Source of the DNA: Planctobacterium sp047947135
GTDB lineage: Bacteria; Pseudomonadota; Gammaproteobacteria; Enterobacterales; Alteromonadaceae
NCBI GenBank assembly: GCA_047947135.1
Contig: CP170457.1
Span: 3,844,001 to 3,908,000 of the forward strand
Direction: 5' to 3'
Length of the DNA: 64,000 nucleotides
Shown here: positions 35,607-44,480 of the stretch, in pieces
Layout of the letters: each line of letters opens with the position of its first letter
Position numbering within the stretch: position 1 is the first letter of the stretch
Program-made: the position numbers and the translations under genes
Notes under the pieces: model-generated
The model's database searches: none
What the model was told of the DNA's origin: nothing
What the model saw: the letters and a program-made list of their open reading frames with translations, nothing else

Positions 35607-36758
35607 ATGGGCAATCCCATACAAAAACTTAATGAAAAAGTCAGTCTCGTTGCGTCTGAAAACACCTGGATTGAAGGACTGGCTATACAGCAACTAAATA
35701 AAACAGCTGAACTAGAAGGCATGCATGCAGTAGCGGGTATGCCGGATTTACACCCAGGAAAAGGCTACCCAATTGGCGCGGCGTTTTTTAGTAAAGAGAT
35801 GGTCTACCCTGCATTGGTGGGTAACGATATTGGTTGTGGCATGGGGCTTTGGCAAACCAGCCTAAAAACCAACAAGGTGAATTTAGACAAGCTCAGCAAA
35901 AGACTGAGCAATGTAGAGTCACCGCTGGATGATAGCTGGCAGGATTACATCTTTAAGCGCAAATCAGACAAGTGCATCGCAAATAGTATGTTTGATATAT
36001 CACTCGGCACGATTGGAGGTGGTAATCATTTTGCAGAATTCCAACAAGTAGTCGAAGTAATGGACCAGGCAAAGCTGGAAACGCTTGGACTAAATCCGAA
36101 ACAAATTCAGCTATTGGTGCACTCGGGTTCTCGCGGCTTAGGTCAATCGATACTGGTAAATCATGTGCAAATCCATAGTCACAATGGCGTTAGCGACAAC
36201 AGCGAAGCTCAAAAGAAGTACCTGGTATCACATGACGAAGCCGTTAGGTGGGCTGAGCTAAATCGCGAGTTAATTGCCAAACGGTTTATGCAAGCGACGC
36301 GGTTAAATGGGGAGTGTTTGATGGATGTAAACCACAACCTTGTCATGCCTATGACGTTTGATGGCGTGCCAGGCTGGTTGCATCGCAAAGGGGCAACACC
36401 CTCTGACGCCGGATTTGTGATGATTCCAGGCTCAAGAGGTGATTACTCCTATTTAGTGCAGCCAACGTCTTCAGAAAAAGCGTTATTTTCACTTGCTCAT
36501 GGAGCGGGTAGAAAATGGAAAAGAGGTGATTGTAAAGACCGCTTGAGTCGCAAATATAAGCGCGAAGACCTGTATCGCACAGATTTAGGCAGTCGCGTCA
36601 TTTGTGGTGATAAGGAACTGCTTTATGACGAAGCGCCTCAAGCTTACAAGGATTGCAGCAGCATTATTGATGATTTGGTTAATGCAGAATTGATTGAAGT
36701 CGTAGCAAAACTAAAACCCGTTTTAACCTTTAAAACCATGGGGACCTGTCACGGATGA
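35607..36758 (+). CDS. rtcB: RNA ligase, RtcB family (RtcB2 type)
   Basis: Joins 2',3'-cyclic phosphate and 5'-OH RNA ends using GTP and Mn2+. The family motifs are intact: AGMPDLHPGKGYPIG, VGNDIGCGMG (metal Asp and Cys), GTIGGGNHFAEFQ, VHSGSRGLG, IPGSRGDYSYLV and LAHGAGRKWKR, whose His takes the guanylate. At 383 aa it is shorter than classic RtcB and fits the version paired with prfH. Ends in a 4-bp ATGA overlap with prfH. For such pairs, repair of 16S rRNA cleaved in the decoding centre has been reported; that role is carried over here by family. Confidence 0.93.
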   Translation: MGNPIQKLNEKVSLVASENTWIEGLAIQQLNKTAELEGMHAVAGMPDLHPGKGYPIGAAFFSKEMVYPALVGNDIGCGMGLWQTSLKTNKVNLDKLSKRLSNVESPLDDSWQDYIFKRKSDKCIANSMFDISLGTIGGGNHFAEFQQVVEVMDQAKLETLGLNPKQIQLLVHSGSRGLGQSILVNHVQIHSHNGVSDNSEAQKKYLVSHDEAVRWAELNRELIAKRFMQATRLNGECLMDVNHNLVMPMTFDGVPGWLHRKGATPSDAGFVMIPGSRGDYSYLVQPTSSEKALFSLAHGAGRKWKRGDCKDRLSRKYKREDLYRTDLGSRVICGDKELLYDEAPQAYKDCSSIIDDLVNAELIEVVAKLKPVLTFKTMGTCHG

Positions 36759-37381
36759 TATTATTACAGCTATCGGCCGGACAAGGCCCAGAAGAGTGTA
36801 CCAAAGCAGTTGCTTTGGCATACAAAACGTTATTCAAAGAAGCCGAGAATGCTACCGTTGATGTTAGCGTCCTCGAACTTGAGGAAAGCCAACAACCGGG
36901 TTGTTTTAAATCAGTTTTGCTTAAACTAGAAGGAAAGAATGCGCCAAAAGTTGCAGCAAATTGGAATGGGATTATGCAGTGGATCTGCCCTAGCCCGTTT
37001 CGTCCAACGCACAAGCGCAAAAATTGGTTTTTCAGCGGTCGAATCTTCGCCGAGTCAAGTGAATTGGAGAATGCGAATGGTAAGGATAACATTTGCTTTA
37101 AAACTTGCAGAGCCTCAGGTGCGGGCGGACAACATGTCAATGCGACAGACTCCGCGGTGCAGGCAACACACGTTGCAAGTGGCATCAGCGTCAGAGTAGA
37201 AAGTGAACGCAGTCAGCATGCCAATAAGCGACTCGCCCGAATATTGATAATGCATAAGCTTAAGGATCTCAACGCCAAAAATGAGGCAAAGCATGACAAA
37301 AACCGCTGGACACAGCATTGGGATCTGGAACGAGGTAATCCCATAAGAGTGTTTAAAGGTACTTCCTTTAAATACGCCTAG
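36755..37381 (+). CDS. prfH: Peptide chain release factor homolog PrfH
   Basis: 208-aa release-factor-like protein with the catalytic GGQ in RASGAGGQHVN and the basic C-terminal helix SQHANKRLARILIMHKL. It is far shorter than RF1 or RF2 (about 360 aa) and lacks their N-terminal domain. PrfH is known to recognise ribosomes damaged in the decoding centre and release the nascent chain so that RtcB can reseal the rRNA. Translation is coupled to rtcB. Confidence 0.93.
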   Translation: MILLQLSAGQGPEECTKAVALAYKTLFKEAENATVDVSVLELEESQQPGCFKSVLLKLEGKNAPKVAANWNGIMQWICPSPFRPTHKRKNWFFSGRIFAESSELENANGKDNICFKTCRASGAGGQHVNATDSAVQATHVASGISVRVESERSQHANKRLARILIMHKLKDLNAKNEAKHDKNRWTQHWDLERGNPIRVFKGTSFKYA

Positions 37382-37681
37382 TTCAGCCGGACCACATCGC
37401 GAGTGAAAAAGCTGCACTACCAACAAAGTACAGACAATGTGATATCCAGCTTCTCCACGTATCCCCCCTGCATCGTTATGATTGTGGATTGTGGGAGAAA
37501 AAGGCGTTTTTTTGACAACTATAGGAAGCTTTTGAATTGAAAAATCAGGTCACGCCAGTTTCTAACGTTTGACGTTAAAGTGGGGGATTGTTTCCCCATA
37601 CACTACTAACAATTGTCGATTGCCTCTCGCTATAAAATCCAGTTACTCTTAAAAGATTGAAAAAATGTTTATGGAAGAACA
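37382..37681. other. Intergenic region, nothing definite
   Basis: No gene. A short TGGGG/CCCCA stem near 37579-37597 and a TATAAA box close to 37633 that could belong to a promoter for the next gene are the only visible signals. Confidence 0.4.
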
Positions 37682-38791
37682 ATGTGGTTCGTATTTGGAA
37701 TTATTACCCTTACCAGTTTTTGTGTGTATCAAGCCTATAAGAGAATCAATGCGGGCTGGGAGGGTGAAACGGCCAGAATTAGAGATCTAGAATACCAATA
37801 CAAGTTTGAAAAAATCAAAGGCGACATTCAAGCTGTTAAGATTGGTATTGACGCAACTCAAGGGTTTGATTTTACTTTCAAGCGAGAAGGCTCTATTGAC
37901 CGCTTTTTTAAACACATAGGTGTCACCGAAGAACACCAAATTGGCAACAGTAAATTTGATGACTTAGTTTATGTGTTATCGGATGACAAACTTCTACATC
38001 TGCACATATCAAACAACGAGAAACTCGTCAGGGACACCATCAAGCTGTTTTCATATAGCGACGGCAGTCGCAATAAAGTCAAAGAGCTAAGATGTAACTC
38101 TGGACGACTATGGATCACCTACAGCACACCAGATGATTTCGATGAGCAAGAAGCGCCTTTTTTGGCGAAAAAACTCATACCACACATACGTGCTATTGCT
38201 AAGGATTTGTCTGTAGCGGATTTTAGAGACACGGCGAAAGGGAAAGATCCCTTCATCTATAAAGCCGCTGTCATTCTGGCTATCAGCTCAGGACTTTTGT
38301 TAAATGGATTTATTCAAACTTATAGAATCGAATTTAACGAGATCCCCTTTATCATAGATACGGATTTGCTATTAACAGATACCATAATACTTAGTATTGT
38401 CATTGTCATTGCATTAGTTTTTGTGGCACTTAAAAGTCTTGGCCGCAGCGCCAGAACGCACCTGGTGCTTATCGAACTTCTACTTGCAGGTTGTCTTGGT
38501 ACAGGTTTGACTGCGCATGCACAATTACGTGATTTGAATATGGAAATGGACGATTCAGAATGGGTTGAGTTTGTAGTAACAACGCACAACAAAACAATGA
38601 GTAAGAGCAGGCGTAGCACCCGTTATTATCTTTACGTAGATGATTGGACAACTGACAACAGAGCAACACATAAGAAAATAGAAGTCCCGAGTAGTTTGTA
38701 TCACTCTGCCAATATAGGTGGCAAACTTTTGCTCGGTCAGCACGCTGGCTATCTAGATTATCGTTGGGTTTCAAGCATCACTGTCTTCTAA
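37682..38791 (+). CDS. Hypothetical membrane protein
   Basis: 369 aa. One N-terminal membrane helix (about 1-18), a long soluble alpha/beta region (about 20-190), then three helices (about 196-212, 222-247 and 256-275) and a C-terminal soluble domain of about 90 aa that ends HAGYLDYRWVSSITVF. No cysteine or histidine motif suggests an enzyme. Not recognised beyond unnamed proteins of related marine bacteria. A ribosome site, GGAAGAAC, is just upstream of the ATG. Confidence 0.65.
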   Translation: MWFVFGIITLTSFCVYQAYKRINAGWEGETARIRDLEYQYKFEKIKGDIQAVKIGIDATQGFDFTFKREGSIDRFFKHIGVTEEHQIGNSKFDDLVYVLSDDKLLHLHISNNEKLVRDTIKLFSYSDGSRNKVKELRCNSGRLWITYSTPDDFDEQEAPFLAKKLIPHIRAIAKDLSVADFRDTAKGKDPFIYKAAVILAISSGLLLNGFIQTYRIEFNEIPFIIDTDLLLTDTIILSIVIVIALVFVALKSLGRSARTHLVLIELLLAGCLGTGLTAHAQLRDLNMEMDDSEWVEFVVTTHNKTMSKSRRSTRYYLYVDDWTTDNRATHKKIEVPSSLYHSANIGGKLLLGQHAGYLDYRWVSSITVF

Positions 38792-38837
38792 AGTAATGAC
38801 AAATTTAAACTGTGGAACTTAGCCACTACGAGGCATC

Positions 38838-40028
38838 ATGGCGCTAGATACAATGGCAATAATTGGCGGAGGCATAGGCGGACTTGCTTCAGCGATATTC
38901 TTATCGAAAAAAGGCTTTCAGGTTACTGTCTATGACAAAGCAATGAGTCCACGCCCTGTCGGTGCAGGCTTCCTGTTGCAACCGCCTGGACAAGACACTC
39001 TGAATGAACTGGGTGTATTGAATGAAATATTGCATGAAGCTGTACCCATCTATGCTTTGCAATCTAAAACGGTGCAAGGCCGTGTCATTCTCGACCTCGA
39101 ATATAACAGACTGAAAGGTCCGACGCGCAATGGACTGGGTGTTCAGCGCAGTACCATTTATAAAGCACTGCTCACAGAAGTACAGAAACAAGATCGCATC
39201 AATTTTGTGTGGAATAGCAATATTGAAAAATGCCTTAACCATGAAAACAAAGTTGTCGTTGTGGCTAACGAAACTGAACAGGAATACGACCTGTGTATCT
39301 TATCCTCTGGCTCAAACAGCCAATTGGCTGATGAGCATTTCAATGACCGAATAAACAGCCCCTATGGTTGGGGATGCTTGTGGAGCACAATTGCTTTGCC
39401 AACCAACTTATCCCCTAACACCCTGCACCAACGCTGCAGTGGTTCAAATAAAATGATGGGTATCCTCCCAGTATGCCAAGTAAATGGAAAGTACGAGGCG
39501 GCGCTTTATTGGAGTGCAAATTCGAAAACCATCAACGGTATGCACCCTGACAAATTTGATAGGCTAAAAAACGAAATCATGGATTTTTGGCCAGAAGCAA
39601 GTTCATCAGTTGAACCGCTCAATTATTCTGATTTTATATCTGCCAATTACAATGATGTCTGGATGCCTAAGCCATTCACCAACAGGATAATTGCTATAGG
39701 TGATATCTCACACGCCACCAGTCCACAATTAGGCCAGGGCTGCACCATGGCATTGCTAGATGCCTGGTCACTTGCGAATGTAATTGAAGAAGAAACTAAT
39801 CTGGAAAGCTCTTTAGAATGTTGGTGGAGCAGCAGACGCAAGCAATTGATGTACGTCAGGCATCTAAGTAAAATCCTGACGCCATTATTTCAGTCAGATA
39901 GTAGACTATTTGAAATATTCAGAGACAGGGTAATGGCACCAGCGGGCCGTCTACCTTTATTCGACTCACTCCAGCTAAAAACGCTGGCATCGGAAGTGTT
40001 TTTAACGAAAAAAAGCGACCTAATTTAG
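38838..40028 (+). CDS. FAD-dependent monooxygenase / oxidoreductase
   Basis: 396 aa, group A flavin monooxygenase type. N-terminal dinucleotide fold IIGGGIGGLASAIFL, then the arginine-containing ligand region (SPRPVGAGFLL) and the second FAD motif IAIGDISHATSPQLGQGCTMALLDAWSLA, all in expected order. Such enzymes hydroxylate small aromatic or polyketide-like molecules with NAD(P)H; substrate cannot be told. ATG preceded by a weak ACGAGG site. Single gene. Confidence 0.85.
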   Translation: MALDTMAIIGGGIGGLASAIFLSKKGFQVTVYDKAMSPRPVGAGFLLQPPGQDTLNELGVLNEILHEAVPIYALQSKTVQGRVILDLEYNRLKGPTRNGLGVQRSTIYKALLTEVQKQDRINFVWNSNIEKCLNHENKVVVVANETEQEYDLCILSSGSNSQLADEHFNDRINSPYGWGCLWSTIALPTNLSPNTLHQRCSGSNKMMGILPVCQVNGKYEAALYWSANSKTINGMHPDKFDRLKNEIMDFWPEASSSVEPLNYSDFISANYNDVWMPKPFTNRIIAIGDISHATSPQLGQGCTMALLDAWSLANVIEEETNLESSLECWWSSRRKQLMYVRHLSKILTPLFQSDSRLFEIFRDRVMAPAGRLPLFDSLQLKTLASEVFLTKKSDLI

Positions 40029-40049
40029 CACTGCGATTTACATTTTTAT

Positions 40050-40076
40050 CGGATTATACCTCTCGGGTATAATTCG
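40050..40076. repeat. AT-rich hairpin/palindrome downstream of FAD gene
   Basis: ATTATACC (40053-40060) and GGTATAAT (40066-40073) pair perfectly around a 5-nt loop, and three flanking positions on each side allow two more pairs. There is no T-run, so a terminator is doubtful. It may be an operator for the next gene. Confidence 0.45.
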
Positions 40077-40191
40077 GTAAGAATCAAAGTTTGTGTTGAC
40101 TTGGCATAAATTAATCGATGAAGGACCAACCTGAATGTGTTTAAATTCAGAACACTCAGGTTGACCGCTGAAGCGTAACTTACTAGTAACC

Positions 40192-42012
40192 ATGGACACG
40201 GATATGGACAAAAATCAACAAATGGAAGCGTTACTCTCAAAAGCCGAAATGGAATTGGCACAAAACCCTGCCGCCTATGAAAAGAAACTCCTCCGATACT
40301 CTTTACTGGGGTATGGAGTGATACTTTTGCTTGTATTGCTGCTGACGATTCTGATGAGCGGTACTGTAGTACTTGCGCTTTCAAGTTCCTTATTTCTGCT
40401 ACTACTTTTCAAAAAGAAACTCATTATTCCACTCTTAATAATGATGTGGGTTTTATTTAAGTCAGTATTTATTCGCTATCCTAAGCCCGAAGGCATTTCT
40501 CTTAGCAGAGAACACTCACCTGAGCTATTTGCACTTATAGATGAAATAAGAGAGCGCTTGGATAGTGGACCTATACACCAGGTTATAGTCACACCTGAAC
40601 TTAATGCCGCGATGATACAAACTCCGCGCTTTCTAGCCTTTGGATTTACTCATAACAGCCTGGTACTCGGCTTTGAGCTATTACTGTCGTTAACAGTTGA
40701 TGAATTAAGATCTGTGATAGGTCATGAGCTGGGTCATCTATCTGGGAACCACAGTAAATTTCACGGTTGGATATATCGCTCCAGAGAGTCCTGGAGAAAC
40801 ATGATGTATAACCTGGATCAACACAATGGTTGGACGACCGCCCCGATCAGAAAGTTCTTCAACTGGTATAGTCCGCGGTTTTCAGCGTATTCTTTTGCTT
40901 TGGCAAGATTAAATGAATATGAAGCTGATAAGGTTGCAGCATCTTTTGGCTCTGATCAAATTGCAGCGTCAGCACTACTTAAACTGCCAGTCTATGGACA
41001 ATTTATACAGGAAAAACACTGGAATAAATTTAATGAAGACCTATTAACCTGCCCTGAGCCATCTGAGCTTCCATATACAAGCCTGGTAAATTTCATGGAA
41101 AGCAACTTCGTTACTGAAGGTGAAGCACTCTCCGCAATTGAGTTCGCCAGAAAAACCACTACCAATTACCACGATACACACCCTTGTTTGACTGAAAGAC
41201 TTAACGCACTTAATAGCAGCAACATAAAATTTAAACCAACTACAAACTCTGCTGGAAGAGAATTACTTGGGTCCAGGTTGGAAGTAATCGCTGAGCAACT
41301 TGACAACAACTGGTCAGAGTACAGTCTGGAAGGATGGAAGAAAGAATATGAGATTGCTCAAAAAGAAAAAAGAGAGCTCCAGAGCTTAGAGGAAAAAGAA
41401 AAAAGCCAGTTAACTAAAGCGGAGCTATGGGATTTAGCCTGGATGAGCGAAAAATTTGGTAAAAGTGATACCCCCTTAAATAATTATCAAACCTATAACT
41501 CACTTTATCCAAATGACGAAAAAGCACATTTTGCAATCGGACGATTATTGCTAAATGACAAAGACGAATCCGGCATTAAACACCTTGAACAGGCGATGAA
41601 AAAAGATGAATTTATTGAGCCCGCAGGTCAACTTGCTTATGGGTACTTTGTAGAAAAAGGCGAACCTGAGAAGGCAAATAACTGGCTATCCAAAGTTTAT
41701 GAACTGGAAGAAATATATAGAGCTGCCCAAGAAGAAAGAACTTTACTTCATGCCACCAACATCTTTATTAAACCCGAAAAAGATATGCAAGAATATGAAA
41801 GCATCACAAATATCATTCTCGAGCACAAACGAGTAAAGAGAGCTTGGGTAGCTCAAAAAAAAGTCAAACACTTTACCGACAGCCCAGTATTGGTATTTGC
41901 TGTGAAACCTAAATCAGGATTTTATATTTCCAACAATTTAGCTGAAACACTACTCAAGAAAATACCAGAAGAACATCTAGACAACAGTGAGCGTCCGGGG
42001 AATTACGCCTAA
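40192..42012 (+). CDS. M48 family metalloprotease with TPR-like tail, 3' end replaced by IS66
   Basis: Two to three N-terminal membrane helices (about 44-100), then a zincin domain with VIGHELGHLSGNH (HExxH) and the third ligand in NEYEADKVAASFGS, followed by a helical region with TPR-like repeats. An IS66 element enters at 41987, so the last seven codons come from the IS and give the tail SERPGNYA. Before insertion the frame ran on through the target site for about 31 more residues to a TGA at 44428-44430 (see the remnant entry). The catalytic domain is intact, so the shortened protein might still work. No strong ribosome site; ATG at 40192 or 40204. Confidence 0.85.
   Translation: MDTDMDKNQQMEALLSKAEMELAQNPAAYEKKLLRYSLLGYGVILLLVLLLTILMSGTVVLALSSSLFLLLLFKKKLIIPLLIMMWVLFKSVFIRYPKPEGISLSREHSPELFALIDEIRERLDSGPIHQVIVTPELNAAMIQTPRFLAFGFTHNSLVLGFELLLSLTVDELRSVIGHELGHLSGNHSKFHGWIYRSRESWRNMMYNLDQHNGWTTAPIRKFFNWYSPRFSAYSFALARLNEYEADKVAASFGSDQIAASALLKLPVYGQFIQEKHWNKFNEDLLTCPEPSELPYTSLVNFMESNFVTEGEALSAIEFARKTTTNYHDTHPCLTERLNALNSSNIKFKPTTNSAGRELLGSRLEVIAEQLDNNWSEYSLEGWKKEYEIAQKEKRELQSLEEKEKSQLTKAELWDLAWMSEKFGKSDTPLNNYQTYNSLYPNDEKAHFAIGRLLLNDKDESGIKHLEQAMKKDEFIEPAGQLAYGYFVEKGEPEKANNWLSKVYELEEIYRAAQEERTLLHATNIFIKPEKDMQEYESITNIILEHKRVKRAWVAQKKVKHFTDSPVLVFAVKPKSGFYISNNLAETLLKKIPEEHLDNSERPGNYA
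41979..41986. repeat. Target-site duplication, left copy
   Basis: AGACAACA directly abuts the tnpC-side end of the IS66 element and is repeated exactly at 44328-44335. Eight bases is the duplication size known for IS66. Confidence 0.95.
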
Positions 42013-43529
42013 ACGGGTGTAGTTTCGTTTGGTAAGATTTCCCACGGCAAGAGATCTGACAGATCGTGATCTGATTTTCTTTTCGGTAACTCTTCAAACA
42101 GCATCTTCAGGTAGTCAAACGGCACCAGGTCGTTGGCTTTGGCAGTTTCAATGATGCTGTAGAGTGTTGCACTGGCTTTCGCACCACTGGCGGTGTTGCT
42201 GAACAGCCAGTTTTTCCGGCCGATGACGAAAGGCTTTATTGCTCTTTCTGCGCGGTTATTATCAATGCTGAGTCGGCCATCCTGCGTATAATGGATAAGC
42301 TTCTCCCACTGGTTCAGGCTGTAGTTTACAGCATCACCCATTTTAGATTTGGGTGGCACCTGCAAAGATGACTTTTCCAGCCAGGTGCGGAATTTAGTCA
42401 GCAGTGGCACGGCCTTTTCCAGTCGTATCGCCTGCTTTTCCTCCGGGGTTTTGTCCGTGATGCGCCTTTCAATGGCATACAATTGCTGTATCTGGTTCAG
42501 GGCCATATCTGCTTTACCGGATTTACCTTTCACCTGTGATTGCTTTGCTTCCATGAATTTGCGTCGGGCATGAGCCATACAGCCCACAAGGGTTGCCTGA
42601 GTCTGTTCATACCCCTGATAACCGTCCACCTGCAGGAACTGACTGAACCCATCAAGGAACTCGACGGCACACTGCCCGGAGCGGGAGCGCTGATAATCGT
42701 ACAATACGATATTGGGTATCGGACTGTCAGGCACGGGCGAGTCGGAGCCTGTGCAATACAGCCACATATAACAGGTATTTTTGTCTTCTTTGACCACTTT
42801 CAGCGTAGTTTCATCCGCCTGAATGACGGCCTGTTGCAGCAATATCTGCCGCAACAGAACATAAATGATTTCCAGTGACTGTGCGCAACGTATCATCCAG
42901 TCGGCCATGGTCTTACGGCTCAGTTCAATACCGTACTGACTGAACATCGACTCCTGCCGGTAGAGGGGTAATCCATACTGGTATTTGCTGGTGACTATCT
43001 GACTCAACAGACTCGGGGTGGCAATGCCTTTAGGGATAATGGCGGGTGCTGGCGGTGTCTGTTTTATCTGGCCTGTTGTACCGTCTTTGTCACAGGCCCG
43101 GCAGGCATATTTAGGGCGGATGGTTTCAATGACTTTAACCTGTGCCGGAATGAACTCCAGCTTTTCAGCCGTATCTTCACCAATTTTATGTAACTGCCCC
43201 TGACAGCAGTCACAGATTTTTTCATCTTCCGCTAAATCCAGTACCACCGTTTCTCGGGGCAATGATTTGGGTAAGGGTTTGCGAACCGGCTTATTGCGCA
43301 CATGGCTGCCAACCTGTGTCGATTTCGTTTCCGGCTCAGCCACAACAGATTCCGCTTCATCAAACAGCTCGCCCTGACCGGGATGGCCTTCACTGCTGGC
43401 ACCAAAGGCCTTCTGCTGTGCCAGACGGAACTGCTCTTGCAGCCAGTTAATTCTGGCATCTTTTTGCGCCAGTTGGCTTTCCAGTTCCCGGATACGTTGA
43501 TGTAATTGTGCTTCATCCATGAAACCCAT
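42009..43529 (-). CDS. tnpC: IS66 transposase TnpC (DDE)
   Basis: Catalytic transposase, about 506 aa. N-terminal leucine-zipper-like segment (RIRELESQLAQKDARINWLQ), a zinc-finger region with CDCCQG and CRAC, and the DDE core with IQADETTLKV, VDGYQGYEQ, CMAHARRKF and the C-terminal NRAERAIKPFVIGRKNWLF. Start at the ATG 43529 or 43520; the open frame extends to a TTG at 43538. Ends at the element's end. Confidence 0.95.
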   Translation of the reverse strand: MGFMDEAQLHQRIRELESQLAQKDARINWLQEQFRLAQQKAFGASSEGHPGQGELFDEAESVVAEPETKSTQVGSHVRNKPVRKPLPKSLPRETVVLDLAEDEKICDCCQGQLHKIGEDTAEKLEFIPAQVKVIETIRPKYACRACDKDGTTGQIKQTPPAPAIIPKGIATPSLLSQIVTSKYQYGLPLYRQESMFSQYGIELSRKTMADWMIRCAQSLEIIYVLLRQILLQQAVIQADETTLKVVKEDKNTCYMWLYCTGSDSPVPDSPIPNIVLYDYQRSRSGQCAVEFLDGFSQFLQVDGYQGYEQTQATLVGCMAHARRKFMEAKQSQVKGKSGKADMALNQIQQLYAIERRITDKTPEEKQAIRLEKAVPLLTKFRTWLEKSSLQVPPKSKMGDAVNYSLNQWEKLIHYTQDGRLSIDNNRAERAIKPFVIGRKNWLFSNTASGAKASATLYSIIETAKANDLVPFDYLKMLFEELPKRKSDHDLSDLLPWEILPNETTPV

Positions 43530-43607
43530 TTTACCCAATAACCACGCTAACTTATTGACTTTATTTAGATTATTCGGTGATCGTTAAATGCCTGTTATGA
43601 TCACAGG

Positions 43608-43955
43608 TTATAAGGCCGAAGGCCCATACTGTAGCGGCTTGTGGGCGATAACAGAGAGACCGGATAACAACCATTGCCACTGTTCATGACCCAGTGAGAG
43701 AACGTCACCGGTCTCCTTATCGGGCCATTTAAATCGCTCTTTCTCCAGGCGCTTGTACCACAAGGCAAAGCCGGTTTTATCCCAGTACAGCACTTTTATC
43801 TTGTTACGGTGTTTATTGCAGAAGACGAAAACCTGCCCACCAAACACATCCTGCTCCAGCGCCTGTTCGACAATGGCACTCAGTCCGTTAATGGATTTAC
43901 GAAAATCTACCGGCTGACGATGCAGCAGCACCCGATCACATTGCCACTGGATCAT
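43608..43955 (-). CDS. tnpB: IS66 accessory protein TnpB
   Basis: 115 aa starting MIQWQCDRVLLHRQPVDF, the typical IS66 Orf2 front (PVDFRKSINGL), followed by VFVFCNKHRNKIKVLYWD and FALWYKRLE. Required with TnpA and TnpC for IS66 transposition; biochemical role unclear. Start overlaps the tnpA stop as ATGA. Confidence 0.95.
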   Translation of the reverse strand: MIQWQCDRVLLHRQPVDFRKSINGLSAIVEQALEQDVFGGQVFVFCNKHRNKIKVLYWDKTGFALWYKRLEKERFKWPDKETGDVLSLGHEQWQWLLSGLSVIAHKPLQYGPSAL

Positions 43956-44245
43956 GATAAGGATTTCATCAGTTGCGCCAGCCACTGTGGATCAGCGCCT
44001 GCCGGCACATCTAACTGACAGCTCCCAAAGCGCAGTGCGGCATTACCCGATACCACCTGCCGCTCGGCTCTTGCAGCAACGAACGTCGAAAGTTTATCTG
44101 ACGATGTTCTGAGCTTTTTTCGTTTGAGGTAAAAATAGGGTTCACTGAGATTGTGTTTTCGACAAAACTCAGCAGCACTGAGTCCACTGTTTTCCTGCTC
44201 AGCAAACAATGCCAGCCATTGGGTTTTAGTTTTACGGGTTGCCAT
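43952..44245 (-). CDS. tnpA: IS66 accessory protein TnpA
   Basis: 97 aa. A helix-turn-helix-like front (WLALFAEQENSGLSAAEFCRKHNLSEPYFYLKRKKL) is typical of IS66 Orf1. A good AGAGGAAG site precedes the ATG. First gene of the element. Confidence 0.93.
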   Translation of the reverse strand: MATRKTKTQWLALFAEQENSGLSAAEFCRKHNLSEPYFYLKRKKLRTSSDKLSTFVAARAERQVVSGNAALRFGSCQLDVPAGADPQWLAQLMKSLS

Positions 44246-44327
44246 CTTACTTCCTCTTGTGGGTTTGATGGCGACAGATTAGCGGTAGAGGTATTCAACT
44301 GGCAGGTGTATTTGACCGGACGCTTAC

Positions 44328-44335
44328 AGACAACA
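44328..44335. repeat. Target-site duplication, right copy
   Basis: AGACAACA, identical to 41979-41986, next to the tnpA-side end of the IS66 element. Confidence 0.95.
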
Positions 44336-44430
44336 CAACCATTTTTATTTTAACAAAAAGTAATAATGCCAAGATCTATAAAAAAGTGGTTGAGTTTGGC
44401 ATCGATATGAGCCAGATAAGCCAAAATTGA
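44336..44430 (+). pseudogene. Cut-off 3' end of the M48 metalloprotease gene
   Basis: Joining 41986 to 44336 restores the protease frame: after GAC AAC the codons read ACA ACC ATT TTT ATT and run to TGA at 44428-44430, giving TIFILTKSNNAKIY... and ending SQISQN. This is the original C-terminus separated by the IS66 insertion. Without its own start it is not expressed as protein. Confidence 0.88.
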
Positions 44431-44480
44431 CTTGTTCACGACCCTTCAAGAATCCACCTTCTGATAAACTCGACGAAACA

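Larger units (their letters stand above)
41987..44327 (-). mobile_element. IS66-family insertion sequence, complete (2341 bp)
   Basis: Carries tnpA, tnpB and tnpC in IS66 order on the minus strand. The ends are imperfect inverted repeats: one starts GTGAGCGTCCGG at 41987, the other, read inward from 44327, starts GTAAGCGTCCGG; 18 of the first 23 positions agree. Exact 8-bp target duplications flank it. All three genes are open, so the copy may be active. Confidence 0.96.

Noticed and set aside
40050..40076. AT-rich hairpin as terminator of the FAD oxidoreductase gene
   Set aside because: No T-run on the relevant side; kept only as an unexplained palindrome.
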